Positions 32,254 to 41,590 are shown, counted from the first letter of the stretch. The stretch: 64,000 nucleotides of DNA from a bacterium (GCA_022842165.1 JALHQC010000009.1:52860-116859); one strand, 5' to 3'. Notes: generated by a model not told the origin, from the sequence alone. Translations and numbers: made by a program.

Positions 32254-33941
32254 GCTCCGCCCTTGCTCTTGTGAATGGCAGCGGCGCAAGACTCGATGCT
32301 GCTGCCGAAATGCACGAGCGGAGCCTTGAGTCCGAAGCGCGTCATGTCGCGTTTGACGCTCTCCGATGCGCCCGTGACATAAACGAGCCCGCCATGGCGC
32401 GAAGCCTTGTGCGCGAAGCCCAGCAGCGAATGCGCCGCCGAATAGTCGACGAAGGGCACGCGCGAGAAGTCGAGGATGTAGCCCTTCTTCGGGCTGCCGA
32501 TGCGTTCGAGCGTCGTGACGACTGTACTCACCGCGCCGAAGAAGAAGGCGCCAGAAATCCGGTGCACGGCAATATCCGGGTCGGTGACAAGCGATGCCTC
32601 GAAACTGTCGCTCTCGTCGTCGGCTTCCGGCTGGTGAACGTGGCGCTTGACCTCGATTGCCTGCGCCATGCGGTGCATGAAGATGAGCGATCCGAGCGCC
32701 ACGCCCGCCATGATGCCTTCGCTCAGGTCGCGGAACACAGTGAGCCCGAAGGTGACGAGCAGCACGGCGGCATCGCCGCGCGAGACTGTCAGCAGCCGCC
32801 CGAACTCCGCTTTCTCCGCCATGTTCCAGGCGACGATGCCGAGAATGGCGGCCAGGGCGGCGAGCGGAATATAGCCCGCAAGTGGTGCTGCAACCATCAT
32901 GAAGACAAGGATGAAACCCGCATGCAGCATGCCCGAGACGGGGCCATGCGCACCGGCGCGCACGTTCGTTGCGGTGCGTGCGATAGTGCCGGTGGCGGCA
33001 ATGCCGCCGAACAGGGAGGAAGCGACGTTGGCAATGCCTTGCGCCACCAGTTCGATGTTGGAGCGGTGCCGTCTCCCGCTCATTGAATCTGCGACAACGG
33101 CGGAGAGCAGCGATTCGATCGAGCCCAGCATCGCGATGGCGATCGCCGTGGGCAGCAGTTCGATCAGGCGTGTGATGGTGATGCCCGATGGCAGCGAGGG
33201 CAGCGGCAGCGAGCGCGGGATGCCGCCGAAACGCGTGGCAATCGTTTCGGTGTGAAGGCCGAGGAGCTGCACGGCGAGCGAGGCAACCGCCACCGCGATG
33301 AGAAAGCCCGGCCAGTGCGGCTTGATCTTTCGCAGCACAAGGATGATCGCCGCAGCACCTGCCGCAACACCCGCCGCATGCGGATTGAAACTCGGGATCG
33401 CCGCCCATAGCGTTTCGAGCTTCGGGATGATGGCGGCAGGCTCCGCCCCGCTGAGCGACAACCCGAGCAGTTCCTTGATCTGGCTGGCGAAGATGATGAC
33501 CGCGATTCCCGCCGTGAAACCCACCGTCACCGGATGCGGCACATATTTGATATAGGTGCCGAGTTTCAGGATGCCGATCAGGAAGATGATGACACCCGCC
33601 ATCAGCGTGGCAATCAGCAGCCCATCGACGCCGTAGAGGTCGACCGTGTTCGCCATCAGCACGATGAAGGCGCCCGCTGGCCCGCCGATCTGGAAGCGGC
33701 TGCCGCCCAGCGCCGAAATCAGAAAGCCGCCGATGATGGCGGTATAAAGCCCGCGTTCGGGCGGCACGTGCGAGGCGATCGCAATCGCCATCGACAGCGG
33801 CAGCGCCACGATGGCAACGGTCAAGCCCGCAATTGCATCCTTGCGCAATTGCAGGAGGCCATAGCCCTCGCGCAGCGTGGACACGAGCTTCGGCGTGAAG
33901 GCCTCGGACGAGGGCGGCAGTTCGGGAGCAACGGATGTCAA
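32250..33941 (-). CDS. SulP family anion transporter with STAS domain, TTG start
   Basis: 563 residues from a TTG at 33941 with AAGGGG six bases upstream; the in-frame reading further upstream to 34115 runs through the palindromic repeat and is rejected. About 10-12 hydrophobic helices; SulP signatures include PLSMAIAIASHVPPERGLYTAIIGG and IGGPAGAFIVL. A C-terminal STAS domain occupies roughly the last 120 residues (VHRISGAFFFGAV, ILDFSRVPFVDYSAAH). It imports sulfate, bicarbonate or dicarboxylate; the substrate is not deducible. Confidence 0.88.
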   Translation of the reverse strand: MTSVAPELPPSSEAFTPKLVSTLREGYGLLQLRKDAIAGLTVAIVALPLSMAIAIASHVPPERGLYTAIIGGFLISALGGSRFQIGGPAGAFIVLMANTVDLYGVDGLLIATLMAGVIIFLIGILKLGTYIKYVPHPVTVGFTAGIAVIIFASQIKELLGLSLSGAEPAAIIPKLETLWAAIPSFNPHAAGVAAGAAAIILVLRKIKPHWPGFLIAVAVASLAVQLLGLHTETIATRFGGIPRSLPLPSLPSGITITRLIELLPTAIAIAMLGSIESLLSAVVADSMSGRRHRSNIELVAQGIANVASSLFGGIAATGTIARTATNVRAGAHGPVSGMLHAGFILVFMMVAAPLAGYIPLAALAAILGIVAWNMAEKAEFGRLLTVSRGDAAVLLVTFGLTVFRDLSEGIMAGVALGSLIFMHRMAQAIEVKRHVHQPEADDESDSFEASLVTDPDIAVHRISGAFFFGAVSTVVTTLERIGSPKKGYILDFSRVPFVDYSAAHSLLGFAHKASRHGGLVYVTGASESVKRDMTRFGLKAPLVHFGSSIESCAAAIHKSKGGA

Positions 33942-34032
33942 GTGAGGCCCCTTGGGTGAGTGGTGGAGTCTACGCCGTTGCACCGCGTGTGTCGAATGCA
34001 GCGGGCGGGGGTCAGAGATGATCCTTGGGCCA

Positions 34033-34149
34033 CCCTCATCCCCCTGTCGGGACCTTCTCCCATTCTGCGAACGGGAGAAGGCGAAAGAGGCGATCCGCCT
34101 CCTCCTGTGGCGCACGCCATGAGAGAAGGTGCCGACAGGTGGATGAGGG
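34033..34149. repeat. Palindromic intergenic repeat, CCCTCATCC class
   Basis: Outer arms CCCTCATCC-CCCTGTCGG (34033-34050) and CCGACAGG-T-GGATGAGGG (34132-34149) are inverted with a one-base mismatch; internal CCTTCTCCC and GGGAGAAGG palindromes. It lies between two minus-strand genes (the CocE-like hydrolase upstream, sulP downstream). Confidence 0.8.
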
Positions 34150-34157
34150 CTATTTTC

Positions 34158-36176
34158 CTACTGCATCTTCCGCTCGATCTGCTCGTTGAACTCCTTTTCG
34201 AAGACCTTCTTCTTGCCCTCGAAGGCTTCGATCTTGCCCCACACGATCCAGTGCGTCTTGGTGGCCGTCAGCCGCCCATAGGTCTCGGTCCGCGTGTGCC
34301 ACGTGCCCCTGTGCCGTTCCTCGGTCCAGTGCGTGTCCATGCGCGCCGACAGAGGATCATCTGGCAGGATCGAATAGTTCTCGCGGCCCGCGGCGTAGAT
34401 CACCATCCCATGCGGCTTGATCTCGTATTCGCCGAAATCGTCGACGATCTCGATCTTCATCTCGCCGGTCTTCTCGTCCACCGTCTTCTCACGCTTGTTC
34501 CACGGCGCTTTCAGCTCCTTGAGCTTGGCGGGCTCGGCGGCTTCCGCCCCCTTCCATGAGAGCGGCGCCTCGCCCGCCTGGTCCTTGCGGAGCGGCAGGT
34601 GCAGGAGCGACTTTCCCGTATAGACGGTGAGCGTCACCGGCTCGGGTGCGGGCCACATCATCGGGAAATAGGTGGTCGAGATCGCCACGCGGATCTTGTG
34701 GCCCTTGGGCACGCGCCAGGCGATGTCGTCGAGCTTGATCTTCATCTTGTAGCGGTGGCCGGGAACCAGCAGTTGCGGGCTCTCCCGGCTTTCGCGCATG
34801 CAGAGGTTCTGGAGATGGTACGTGATGCGGGTGACTTCGCCTGTGGGCCACACATCGTTCAGCCGCACGGCAACGGAAGCCACCGGCTTGTCGACCGCGA
34901 ACTCAAGCTCGATCGCCGGCTGGCCGACGATGTCCACATCCGTGACCAGTGCGGGCGTATCGAAGGTGAGCGAATCGGCGTCGTCCTTCGCCTGGTCGCC
35001 GGGGAATTCGGGGCCGAGCCAGATGATGCAGTATTCGCCGCCATCCGCCCCCGTCGTCTGCTTTGACGAAATGGTGAGCGCCTTCTCCTCCTGCGGCGTC
35101 GGGCCGATGCCGGACGCGTTCAGCACCCATTTTTTGGTGTCGACATGGCCGAAACCCCAGAAACTGTCGCCCAGCCAGCGGCCGTTGATGCGTTCCGGGA
35201 AACTGCCGGGCTTGTAGGACTCCATCACGTAGTAGCGATAATCCGGATCGCGGCTGACGCCGGTTGACGAGCCTTTCAGCCACTGGTCCCACCAGCGGAG
35301 TGACTCCTGCAGGAAACCGATGCGCGGCTCCGGCACCGCAAAATGCGGATATTTATGCGCCCATGGCCCGATGATTGCTTTCCTTGTTGTGCGAAGGCCC
35401 TTCATCAGCCGCGGCACGGCGTTGGAATAGGCATCGTTCCAGCCGCCCACAACAAGGGTGGGCGCTTCGATGGCGGCGAAGTCCTCGCAGACCGAGCCGT
35501 GCTTCCAGTAGGCGTCGCGGTGGGGGTGCTTCAGCCAGTCGATCAGCAGGAAGGGCTCGTGCTCGAGCCGGTTCATCCACATCTTGCGCCATTTGTTGCC
35601 GACGATCTTGGGATCCGGCGGGCGTGAGGAATAGGCGAGCATGGTGGCGGCCCAGCCATGCATCTCGTTCAGAACCGTGCCGCCCTTGTAATGGACGTCG
35701 TCCTCGTAGCGGTCATCCGTCGAGCAGATGGTGATGATGGCCTTGAGCGCGGGTGGCTTCCGCGCGGCGACCTGCAGCGCATTGAAGCCGCCCCACGAAA
35801 TGCCGAACATGCCAACCTTGCCGGTGCACCACGACTGCCGCGCGAGCCAAGCGATGACCTCGAGCGCGTCGTCCTGCTCCTGTTTCGTGTATTCGTCGAG
35901 CATCAGGCCGTCGCTGTCGCCATTGCCGCGCATGTCGACGCGGACCGAGGCATAGCCGTGGCCGGCGAAATAGGGATGCGTCAGCGCATCGCGCACGATG
36001 GTGCCGTCGCGCTTGCGGTAGGGGAGATATTCGAGCAGCGCCGGCACCGGGGTTTTTTCGGCATCCTTCGGCAGCCACATGCGCGCCGCGAGCTTCACCC
36101 CGTCCGACATCGGGATCCAGAAATTCTCGACTTCCTTCACCTTGCGGGGGAAATCCTTGATGGTCGTGATGGTCAT
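34158..36176 (-). CDS. CocE/NonD family alpha/beta hydrolase (X-Pro dipeptidyl-peptidase S15-like)
   Basis: 672 residues from ATG 36176, supported by AGGGGA five bases upstream (other in-frame ATGs at 36200 and 36293). The S15 catalytic domain has the nucleophile elbow GISWGG (S127), the acid segment GGWNDAYSN (about 245) and the His in GPWAHKYPHF (about 277). The C-terminal half is the XPD_PEP-C jelly roll (about 330-600). No signal peptide. Relatives are cocaine, glutaryl-7-ACA or alpha-amino acid ester hydrolases; the physiological substrate is unknown. Confidence 0.85.
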   Translation of the reverse strand: MTITTIKDFPRKVKEVENFWIPMSDGVKLAARMWLPKDAEKTPVPALLEYLPYRKRDGTIVRDALTHPYFAGHGYASVRVDMRGNGDSDGLMLDEYTKQEQDDALEVIAWLARQSWCTGKVGMFGISWGGFNALQVAARKPPALKAIITICSTDDRYEDDVHYKGGTVLNEMHGWAATMLAYSSRPPDPKIVGNKWRKMWMNRLEHEPFLLIDWLKHPHRDAYWKHGSVCEDFAAIEAPTLVVGGWNDAYSNAVPRLMKGLRTTRKAIIGPWAHKYPHFAVPEPRIGFLQESLRWWDQWLKGSSTGVSRDPDYRYYVMESYKPGSFPERINGRWLGDSFWGFGHVDTKKWVLNASGIGPTPQEEKALTISSKQTTGADGGEYCIIWLGPEFPGDQAKDDADSLTFDTPALVTDVDIVGQPAIELEFAVDKPVASVAVRLNDVWPTGEVTRITYHLQNLCMRESRESPQLLVPGHRYKMKIKLDDIAWRVPKGHKIRVAISTTYFPMMWPAPEPVTLTVYTGKSLLHLPLRKDQAGEAPLSWKGAEAAEPAKLKELKAPWNKREKTVDEKTGEMKIEIVDDFGEYEIKPHGMVIYAAGRENYSILPDDPLSARMDTHWTEERHRGTWHTRTETYGRLTATKTHWIVWGKIEAFEGKKKVFEKEFNEQIERKMQ

Positions 36177-36406
36177 TGCCGTCCCCTGAAAATTAGCCAT
36201 GTGCGGGATGCCCTGAGGCGCTGCGCAAGAATTTTTCCGGTTTTCTTGCGCATGTGACCCGCAGCACAGAACAGATCGGCGGACAGGATACAAGTACGGT
36301 CATCGCTTGCAAAGATGAACGCCAGATAAATCGCAAGCTCAGAAAAAATTCAGGGCGCCAGACCTAGAAAGGCGCCCAGCAACGAGAGACCAGGAGGACA
36401 ACGGCC

Positions 36407-37015
36407 ATGAACAAGCTCTTCACATCGATCGCCGCCGCGGCACTGGGTTTAGGCGTTTTCGCCACCGCTTCCTCGGCTGCCTCGCTGTCGCCGAGCCAGC
36501 AGGACGCAGCGGCTTCCGGCATCGTCATTGTTCCGGCCTCCGCCAACCCCAATCAGAACGCCACCGAGGCTCCCCGCTTCAAGCGCGGCAAGATCGTGGA
36601 CTTCAGGACCTCCGCCGCCGAAGGCTCGATCGTCATCTCGACCAAGCAGAACAGGCTCTATTTCGTGCTCGGCAATGGCAAGGCGGTGATGTACCGCGTC
36701 GCCACCGCCAAGAAGGGCTTCGAATGGAAGGGCACGCACAAGGTTTCCGCCAAGGCCAAGTGGCCGTCCTGGACGCCCCCCGCCTCGATGCGCCAGCGCC
36801 ATCCCGAACTGCCCGCCTTCATGGACGGCGGCCCGGAAAATCCGCTGGGCGCCCGCGCTCTCTACCTCGGCTCGTCGATCTATCGCATCCACGGCACCAA
36901 TGCGCCGGCCTCGATCGGCAAGGCCGCCTCCTCGGGTTGCATCCGCATGCTGAACGAGGACGTGACCGAACTCTACAGCCACGTGAAGATCGGCGCCCGC
37001 GTCACCGTTCTCTGA
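36407..37015 (+). CDS. L,D-transpeptidase (YkuD domain), exported
   Basis: 202 residues with a Sec signal peptide (cleavage near SSAASLSP, about 25) and GGAGGAC ribosome-binding site. The YkuD domain spans about residues 80-202, with catalytic residues H162 in YRIHGTNAP and C178 in ASSGCIRM. Alphaproteobacterial homologues of this size make 3-3 peptidoglycan cross-links or act on outer-membrane anchors. It stands alone with its own terminator. Confidence 0.92.
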   Translation: MNKLFTSIAAAALGLGVFATASSAASLSPSQQDAAASGIVIVPASANPNQNATEAPRFKRGKIVDFRTSAAEGSIVISTKQNRLYFVLGNGKAVMYRVATAKKGFEWKGTHKVSAKAKWPSWTPPASMRQRHPELPAFMDGGPENPLGARALYLGSSIYRIHGTNAPASIGKAASSGCIRMLNEDVTELYSHVKIGARVTVL

Positions 37016-37060
37016 TCGTCCCAATTCTCCCCGACGTCGTCCTCCCCCCTGCAAACCACT

Positions 37061-37089
37061 GGGCCCCTCCCGAGGGGCCCTTTTCTTTT
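37061..37089 (+). terminator. Intrinsic terminator of the L,D-transpeptidase gene
   Basis: GGGCCCCTC (37061-37069) pairs with GAGGGGCCC (37072-37080), followed by TTTTCTTTT. Confidence 0.95.
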
Positions 37090-37223
37090 GTGCCCCGCCT
37101 GGCGGAAATCTTTCTGCGAGCCATCGTCTGTTGTGACGGCGGTCACAGCCGCCGTCCGGAGAATCCCTATGAAGGCGCGCAAGGAAGGCTGCTCGAAGCG
37201 GCCCCGGACAACCAGAGGAAACG

Positions 37224-38150
37224 ATGAGCATGACCGCCAGAAACCCCGCCGCGTGGCCGGTGAAGACCCGCGAACTGCACAACCATCACATGGACTCGAC
37301 CGTGTGGAACGACTTCAAGTTCCGCAACGATGACGTGATCGTCGCCACCTGGGCGAAGTCGGGAACGACCTGGACGCAGCAGATCGTCAGCCAGCTGATC
37401 TTCAACGGCATGGAAGGAATCAACGTGCCGATGCTCTCGCCGTGGCTCGATCTCCGCATCATGCCGCGCGAGGCCATCGCCGCCGTCGAGATGCAGGAGC
37501 ACCGTCGCGTGCTGAAGACGCATCTTCCCGCCGATGCCATGGTGATCTCGCCCGAGGCGAAATACATCTATGTGGCGCGCGACGGCCGCGACGCGGCGTG
37601 GAGTGCCTACAACCATCTCTCGAATTTCAAGCCCGAAACCTTCGCCATGTTCAACACGGCGCCGGGCCGCGTTGGGCCAGAACTGCCCGTGCCCGGCCCC
37701 TCGGTGCACCAGTTCTACCGCGAATGGTTCCAGAAGGACGGCTATCCGCTCTGGTCCTTCTGGGAGAACATCCGGACCTGGTGGATGCTGCGCCATTTGC
37801 CCAACGTGATGCTTGTCCACTTCAACGACCTGAAGCAGGATCTGCCGGGCGCGATCCGCGAAATCGCCAGGTTCCTCGATATCGCGGTCGACGAGAACAC
37901 CTTCCCCATGATCGTGGAGCACTGTGGCTTCGACTACATGAAGCGCAACGCCCATCTCGCGGCCCCGCTGGGCGGCGCGATCTGGGAAGGCGGCGCCCGG
38001 ACCTTCATCAACAAGGGCACCAACGGCCGCTGGCAATCGGTGCTGACCCCGGCGGATGTCCGCGCCTACGAGGCGCGCGCCGTTGCCGAACTGGGGCCTG
38101 ATTGCGCTGCCTGGCTGGAAATGGGCCGCGGCATGCGCGCCGCCGCCTGA
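37224..38150 (+). CDS. Sulfotransferase domain protein
   Basis: 308 residues from ATG 37224 (AGAGGAAAC upstream; another ATG two codons on). PAPS-binding 5'-phosphosulfate loop WAKSGTTWTQ (43-52) and the 3'-phosphate segment YVARDGRDAAWSAYNH are clear, with LVHFNDLKQDLPGAIREIARFL in the middle and the C-terminal NKGTNGRW-type RKGxxGxW motif. This is the cytosolic aryl/alcohol sulfotransferase fold. The acceptor is unknown and no PAPS-synthesis gene is nearby. Confidence 0.9.
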   Translation: MSMTARNPAAWPVKTRELHNHHMDSTVWNDFKFRNDDVIVATWAKSGTTWTQQIVSQLIFNGMEGINVPMLSPWLDLRIMPREAIAAVEMQEHRRVLKTHLPADAMVISPEAKYIYVARDGRDAAWSAYNHLSNFKPETFAMFNTAPGRVGPELPVPGPSVHQFYREWFQKDGYPLWSFWENIRTWWMLRHLPNVMLVHFNDLKQDLPGAIREIARFLDIAVDENTFPMIVEHCGFDYMKRNAHLAAPLGGAIWEGGARTFINKGTNGRWQSVLTPADVRAYEARAVAELGPDCAAWLEMGRGMRAAA

Positions 38151-38165
38151 GCATCTCGTTTGCCG

Positions 38166-38198
38166 AAGGCTCCGGAGCAATCCGGAGCCTTGGTCTTT
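38166..38198 (+). terminator. Terminator hairpin between convergent genes
   Basis: Perfect 11-bp stem AAGGCTCCGGA (38166-38176)/TCCGGAGCCTT (38181-38191) with GCAA tetraloop, then GGTCTTT. Serves the sulfotransferase gene; it overlaps the last base of the opposite-strand esterase. Confidence 0.85.
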
Positions 38199-39151
38199 CA
38201 GGCCGGAAGCGCGCCTTCATCGCCGAGATGGCGGATCGCATCGGCAATTCTGCGGAAGCCTGCCATCGCCGCTGTGCTGGCGTGGCGGGCGTGCATGAAG
38301 GAATGCGGCAGCGCCGCTTCCTCGTGAAAGCGCACCGGAACGCCGGCGGCGGCAAGTTTGCGGGCGAAAATCAGTCCGTCGTCGCGCAGCGGGTCATGCG
38401 CGGCGACTGAAATATAGGTAGGGGGCAGCCCCGCGGCGCTCCGCGCCAGATTGGGGAAGGCGATGGGATCGGACCAGTTCGGCCCGCCGCGCGCGCCGAA
38501 GGCGCTTTCGGCATAGGCGATCGTTTCGTCGCGCGACAGGCTGGGGCTATCGCCGTGGCGGCGGTAGCTTTCGGTTTCGAAGTCGCAGCCAAGCGCGGGA
38601 TAGATCAGCACCATTCCGCGAAACTGCGGCAGCCCGTCCCGCTTGAGGGCGAGGGCGAGGCCTGCCGCCATCTGGCCCCCCGCGCTGTCTCCCGCCGCGA
38701 CGATGCGGGCAGGGTCGATCCCCAGCGCCCGGCCGGTGCTGCGCATCCACTCCAGCGCCTTCAATCCATCCTCAATCGCCGCCGGAAAGGGGTGTTCGGG
38801 CGCCAGCCGGTATTCCGGCATGACGAGCGTTACATCCGCCATGGCCGCGAATTCCGCGCCGATACCGTCATGGGTCTCGCACGAGCCCATCGTCCAGCCG
38901 CCGCCGTGGAGATAGAGGACACCGGGCTTGGGGCTTTCGCCCGGCGGACGGTAGACCCGGACAGCCAAGCTCCCAATGTCGATGTCCTCGACCATCAGCC
39001 CGGGAGGCCGCGGGCGCGAGGCCCGCTTGCAGGAGTCTTCCCATGCCTTGCGCTGGTCCTGTAGCGGCAGGCTGGCGAAATCCGGCGGCGACTGCCGTGC
39101 CTGCTCCGCCAGGAAGGCCTGCATTTCATGATCGATCGGCGTGTCTGTCAT
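38198..39151 (-). CDS. HSL-family alpha/beta hydrolase (esterase/lipase)
   Basis: 317 residues. Oxyanion-hole motif LHGGGWTMGS (H82-G85), nucleophile GDSAGGQ (S156), acid in VAAHDPLRDDG and His in ALPHSFMH identify a GDXG-type hormone-sensitive-lipase family enzyme. No signal peptide, so cytoplasmic carboxylesterase activity is likely. It is divergent from phoR with their 5' ends very close. Confidence 0.9.
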   Translation of the reverse strand: MTDTPIDHEMQAFLAEQARQSPPDFASLPLQDQRKAWEDSCKRASRPRPPGLMVEDIDIGSLAVRVYRPPGESPKPGVLYLHGGGWTMGSCETHDGIGAEFAAMADVTLVMPEYRLAPEHPFPAAIEDGLKALEWMRSTGRALGIDPARIVAAGDSAGGQMAAGLALALKRDGLPQFRGMVLIYPALGCDFETESYRRHGDSPSLSRDETIAYAESAFGARGGPNWSDPIAFPNLARSAAGLPPTYISVAAHDPLRDDGLIFARKLAAAGVPVRFHEEAALPHSFMHARHASTAAMAGFRRIADAIRHLGDEGALPA

Positions 39152-39205
39152 GATGCTTTGGTCCCGGACGTGAATCTGTCATACGAGGCGGTCAATCCTG
39201 CAGCA

Positions 39206-40309
39206 ATGCAGCAACGCCGTCCATTGTTTCCGCTCATGTGGCCATTCAAGAAAAGCGCATCAGAGCCTGCCTTCGAACCTCCAGAAGCCTCTCCGCAGCC
39301 CGATGGCCTCGCGCTGGAGATCGTTCAGGCGCTTCCCGATCCGGTTCTGGTCATCGGACCGGACGGCATCGTCGTCATGGCCAATGCGCAGGTGAATTCG
39401 GTGTTCGACTCCGATCCGCAGGGGCTCCATCTCTCCGCGACGATCCGGGCGCCTGCCGTGCTCGATGCCATGGCCGATGTGCTGGGCGGAGAGGCGGCCT
39501 ACCATGTCGAATACGAGGTGCGCTTTCCCGTGCCGCGCAGCTTCCAGGCCTTCGTGGCGCCGCTCGGGCAGGGCGGCGCAAAGGGCGCGGTGATCGTGCT
39601 GCGCGACCTGACGCGCGAACAGCAGATCGAGCGCATGCGCGCCGATTTCGTGGCCAATGCCAGCCATGAGCTCAGAACCCCGCTCGCCTCGCTGTCGGGT
39701 TTCATCGAGACGATCCAGGGCGCGGCAAAGAACGACGAGAAGGCGCAGGCGAAGTTCTTAGGACTGATGCGCAGCCAGGCCGACCGCATGAAGCGCCTGA
39801 TCGACGATCTCCTGTCGCTGTCGCGGATCGAGATGAACGAGCATGTGCGGCCATCTTCCGACGTCGATCTCGCGCAGGTCGCCCATCACGTGCGCGACGT
39901 GCTGGGCGGCATGGCGAAGGATCTCGGCTGCGAGTTGCGCGTCGACAGCGAAGGCCCGCTCAATGTACTGGGCAACCGCGACGAGCTTGTGCAGGTCGTC
40001 CAGAACCTTGTCGAGAACGCGCTGAAATATGGAAGTTCCGGCAAGCTGGTCGAAGTCGATTGCCGCAAGGCCGATGGCCAGGCGGAATTGCGGGTGCGCG
40101 ATCATGGCCCCGGCATTGCCCCGGAACATATTCCGCGGCTGACGGAACGCTTCTACCGGGTGAATGTCCAGGAAAGCCGTTCGCGCGGCGGAACCGGCCT
40201 GGGGCTTGCCATCGTCAAGCATATCCTCAACCGCCACCGCGGCCGGCTGGCGATCAGCTCGGAACTTGGGAAAGGCAGCATCTTCACCGTCAGGATGCCA
40301 ATAAAATGA
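39206..40309 (+). CDS. phoR: Phosphate-regulon sensor histidine kinase PhoR, without membrane segments
   Basis: 367 residues from ATG 39206; alternative starts are GTG 39170 and ATG 39236 (MWPFKKSAS), none with a clear ribosome-binding site. A PAS domain (about 30-125, ALPDPVLVIGPDGIVVMANAQV) precedes the HisKA H-box NASHELRTPLASL (His about 153), then N-box NLVENALKYG, DHGPGIAPEHI, RFYRV and GGTGLGLAIVKHIL. Unlike most PhoR proteins it has no N-terminal transmembrane helices in any possible start. It precedes pstSCAB-phoU-phoB and should phosphorylate PhoB when phosphate is low. Confidence 0.88.
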   Translation: MQQRRPLFPLMWPFKKSASEPAFEPPEASPQPDGLALEIVQALPDPVLVIGPDGIVVMANAQVNSVFDSDPQGLHLSATIRAPAVLDAMADVLGGEAAYHVEYEVRFPVPRSFQAFVAPLGQGGAKGAVIVLRDLTREQQIERMRADFVANASHELRTPLASLSGFIETIQGAAKNDEKAQAKFLGLMRSQADRMKRLIDDLLSLSRIEMNEHVRPSSDVDLAQVAHHVRDVLGGMAKDLGCELRVDSEGPLNVLGNRDELVQVVQNLVENALKYGSSGKLVEVDCRKADGQAELRVRDHGPGIAPEHIPRLTERFYRVNVQESRSRGGTGLGLAIVKHILNRHRGRLAISSELGKGSIFTVRMPIK

Positions 40310-40328
40310 TATTTTTCAATAGATTAAA

Positions 40329-40360
40329 CCGTCATAAATATGTGATCTAAGAGTCACATA
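40329..40360 (+). promoter_or_regulatory. PHO box-like PhoB site upstream of pstS
   Basis: Three half-sites recur at exact 11-bp spacing: GTCAT (40331), GTGAT (40342) and GTCAC (40353), each followed by an A/T-rich stretch, in a locally AT-rich region 55-85 bp before the pstS start. This matches the direct-repeat organisation of PhoB binding sites. Confidence 0.75.
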
Positions 40361-40413
40361 AGCGTTTTGTGGCCTCAATAGGTTCCGCCTGCATCAAACA
40401 GGAGATGACACCC

Positions 40414-41451
40414 ATGAAACGCTTCCTTTTCGCCGCCAGCCTCATTGCGCTGACCGCCGTTCCCGCGCTCGCCCGCGACCAGATCCGCATCGTCGGTTCC
40501 TCGACGGTCTATCCCTTCACCACCGCCGTTGCCGAGGAATTCGGCAAGACCTCCGGAATGAAGACGCCCGTCGTCGAATCGACTGGCACCGGTGGCGGCT
40601 TCAAGCTGTTCTGCGCCGGCGTCGGCGTCGATCATCCGGATTTCACCAATGCCTCGCGCGCCATCAAGAAGGGCGAGTACGAGGATTGCGCCAAGAATGG
40701 CGTGACCGAGGTGGTCGAGATCAAGGTTGGTTTCGATGGCCTGGCCTTCGCCCATGCAGCCTCCGCGACGGCCTTCGATGTAACGAAGCAGCAGCTCTTC
40801 ATGGCGCTGGCCAAGCAGGTGCCTGACAAGGAGGGGAAGCTGGTTGCCAATCCCTACACCATGTGGAACGAGATCGACGCCGCGCTGCCCGCCCAGAAGA
40901 TCGAAGTCTATGGCCCGCCGCCGACGTCCGGCACCCGCGACAGCTTCATGGAACTGGTGATGGAAAAGGGCGCTGAAAGCTTCGACAGCCTGAAGCAGAT
41001 GAAGAAGGACGACGCCAAGGCCTTCGAAGCCGTGTGGAAGTCGATGCGCGAGGATGGCCTGTTCGTCGAAGCCGGCGAGAACGACAACCTGATCGTCCAG
41101 AAGCTTCAGGGCAACACCAATGCCTTCGGCATCTTCGGCTTCGCCAATGTTGCCGAGAACGCCGCCCAGATCAAGGCGATCGCCGTCGACGGCGTGGTCC
41201 CGACCTTCGAAACGATCTCGTCCGGCGAGTACAAGGTGGCCCGCCCGCTCTTCGTATATGCCAAGAAGCAGCATGTGGGCGTTGTTCCCGGCATGGCGGA
41301 ATTCGTGGCCGAATACACCTCCGAAAAGGCGACCGGCGAAGATGGCTATCTTTCCGAGAAGGGCCTGATCGCGCTTCTAGGCGATGAAAGCGCCAAGGTT
41401 CGTGAGTCTGCCAATGCCATGACGGTGCTGACCGCCGACATGGTGAAGTAA
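40414..41451 (+). CDS. pstS: Phosphate ABC transporter substrate-binding protein PstS
   Basis: 345 residues from ATG 40414 with GGAGA nine bases upstream; an ATG at 40405 directly abuts that site and is rejected. A signal peptide (MKRFLFAASLIALTAVPALA) is followed by RIVGSSTVYPFTTAVAEEF, with the phosphate-binding S-S-T loop, ESTGTGGGFKLFCAG and the SGTRDSF segment. It captures phosphate in the periplasm for PstCAB. It carries a PHO-box-like site upstream and a hairpin downstream, suggesting higher expression than the rest of the operon. Confidence 0.96.
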   Translation: MKRFLFAASLIALTAVPALARDQIRIVGSSTVYPFTTAVAEEFGKTSGMKTPVVESTGTGGGFKLFCAGVGVDHPDFTNASRAIKKGEYEDCAKNGVTEVVEIKVGFDGLAFAHAASATAFDVTKQQLFMALAKQVPDKEGKLVANPYTMWNEIDAALPAQKIEVYGPPPTSGTRDSFMELVMEKGAESFDSLKQMKKDDAKAFEAVWKSMREDGLFVEAGENDNLIVQKLQGNTNAFGIFGFANVAENAAQIKAIAVDGVVPTFETISSGEYKVARPLFVYAKKQHVGVVPGMAEFVAEYTSEKATGEDGYLSEKGLIALLGDESAKVRESANAMTVLTADMVK

Positions 41452-41468
41452 CTGAAGCCAACCACTGT

Positions 41469-41494
41469 GGCCCGGCCCTTCGACAGGCCGGGCC
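41469..41494 (+). repeat. Hairpin between pstS and pstC
   Basis: Perfect 9-bp GC stem GGCCCGGCC (41469-41477)/GGCCGGGCC (41486-41494) with an 8-nt loop and no T-run; likely protects the pstS message or attenuates transcription. Confidence 0.75.
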
Positions 41495-41590
41495 GCAAGG
41501 GGCGGTGGCCGCGGATGTACCGGCCCGCCCCGATTTTCTGATCATGCCATGGCGCGTGCGTGATTGCGTGCCAGGCGAGGGGAGGCGGCC

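Noticed and set aside
33942..34115. N-terminal extension of the SulP protein to 34115
   Set aside because: Arg/Ser-rich, runs through a palindromic repeat; TTG at 33941 has a good ribosome-binding site and family-like start.
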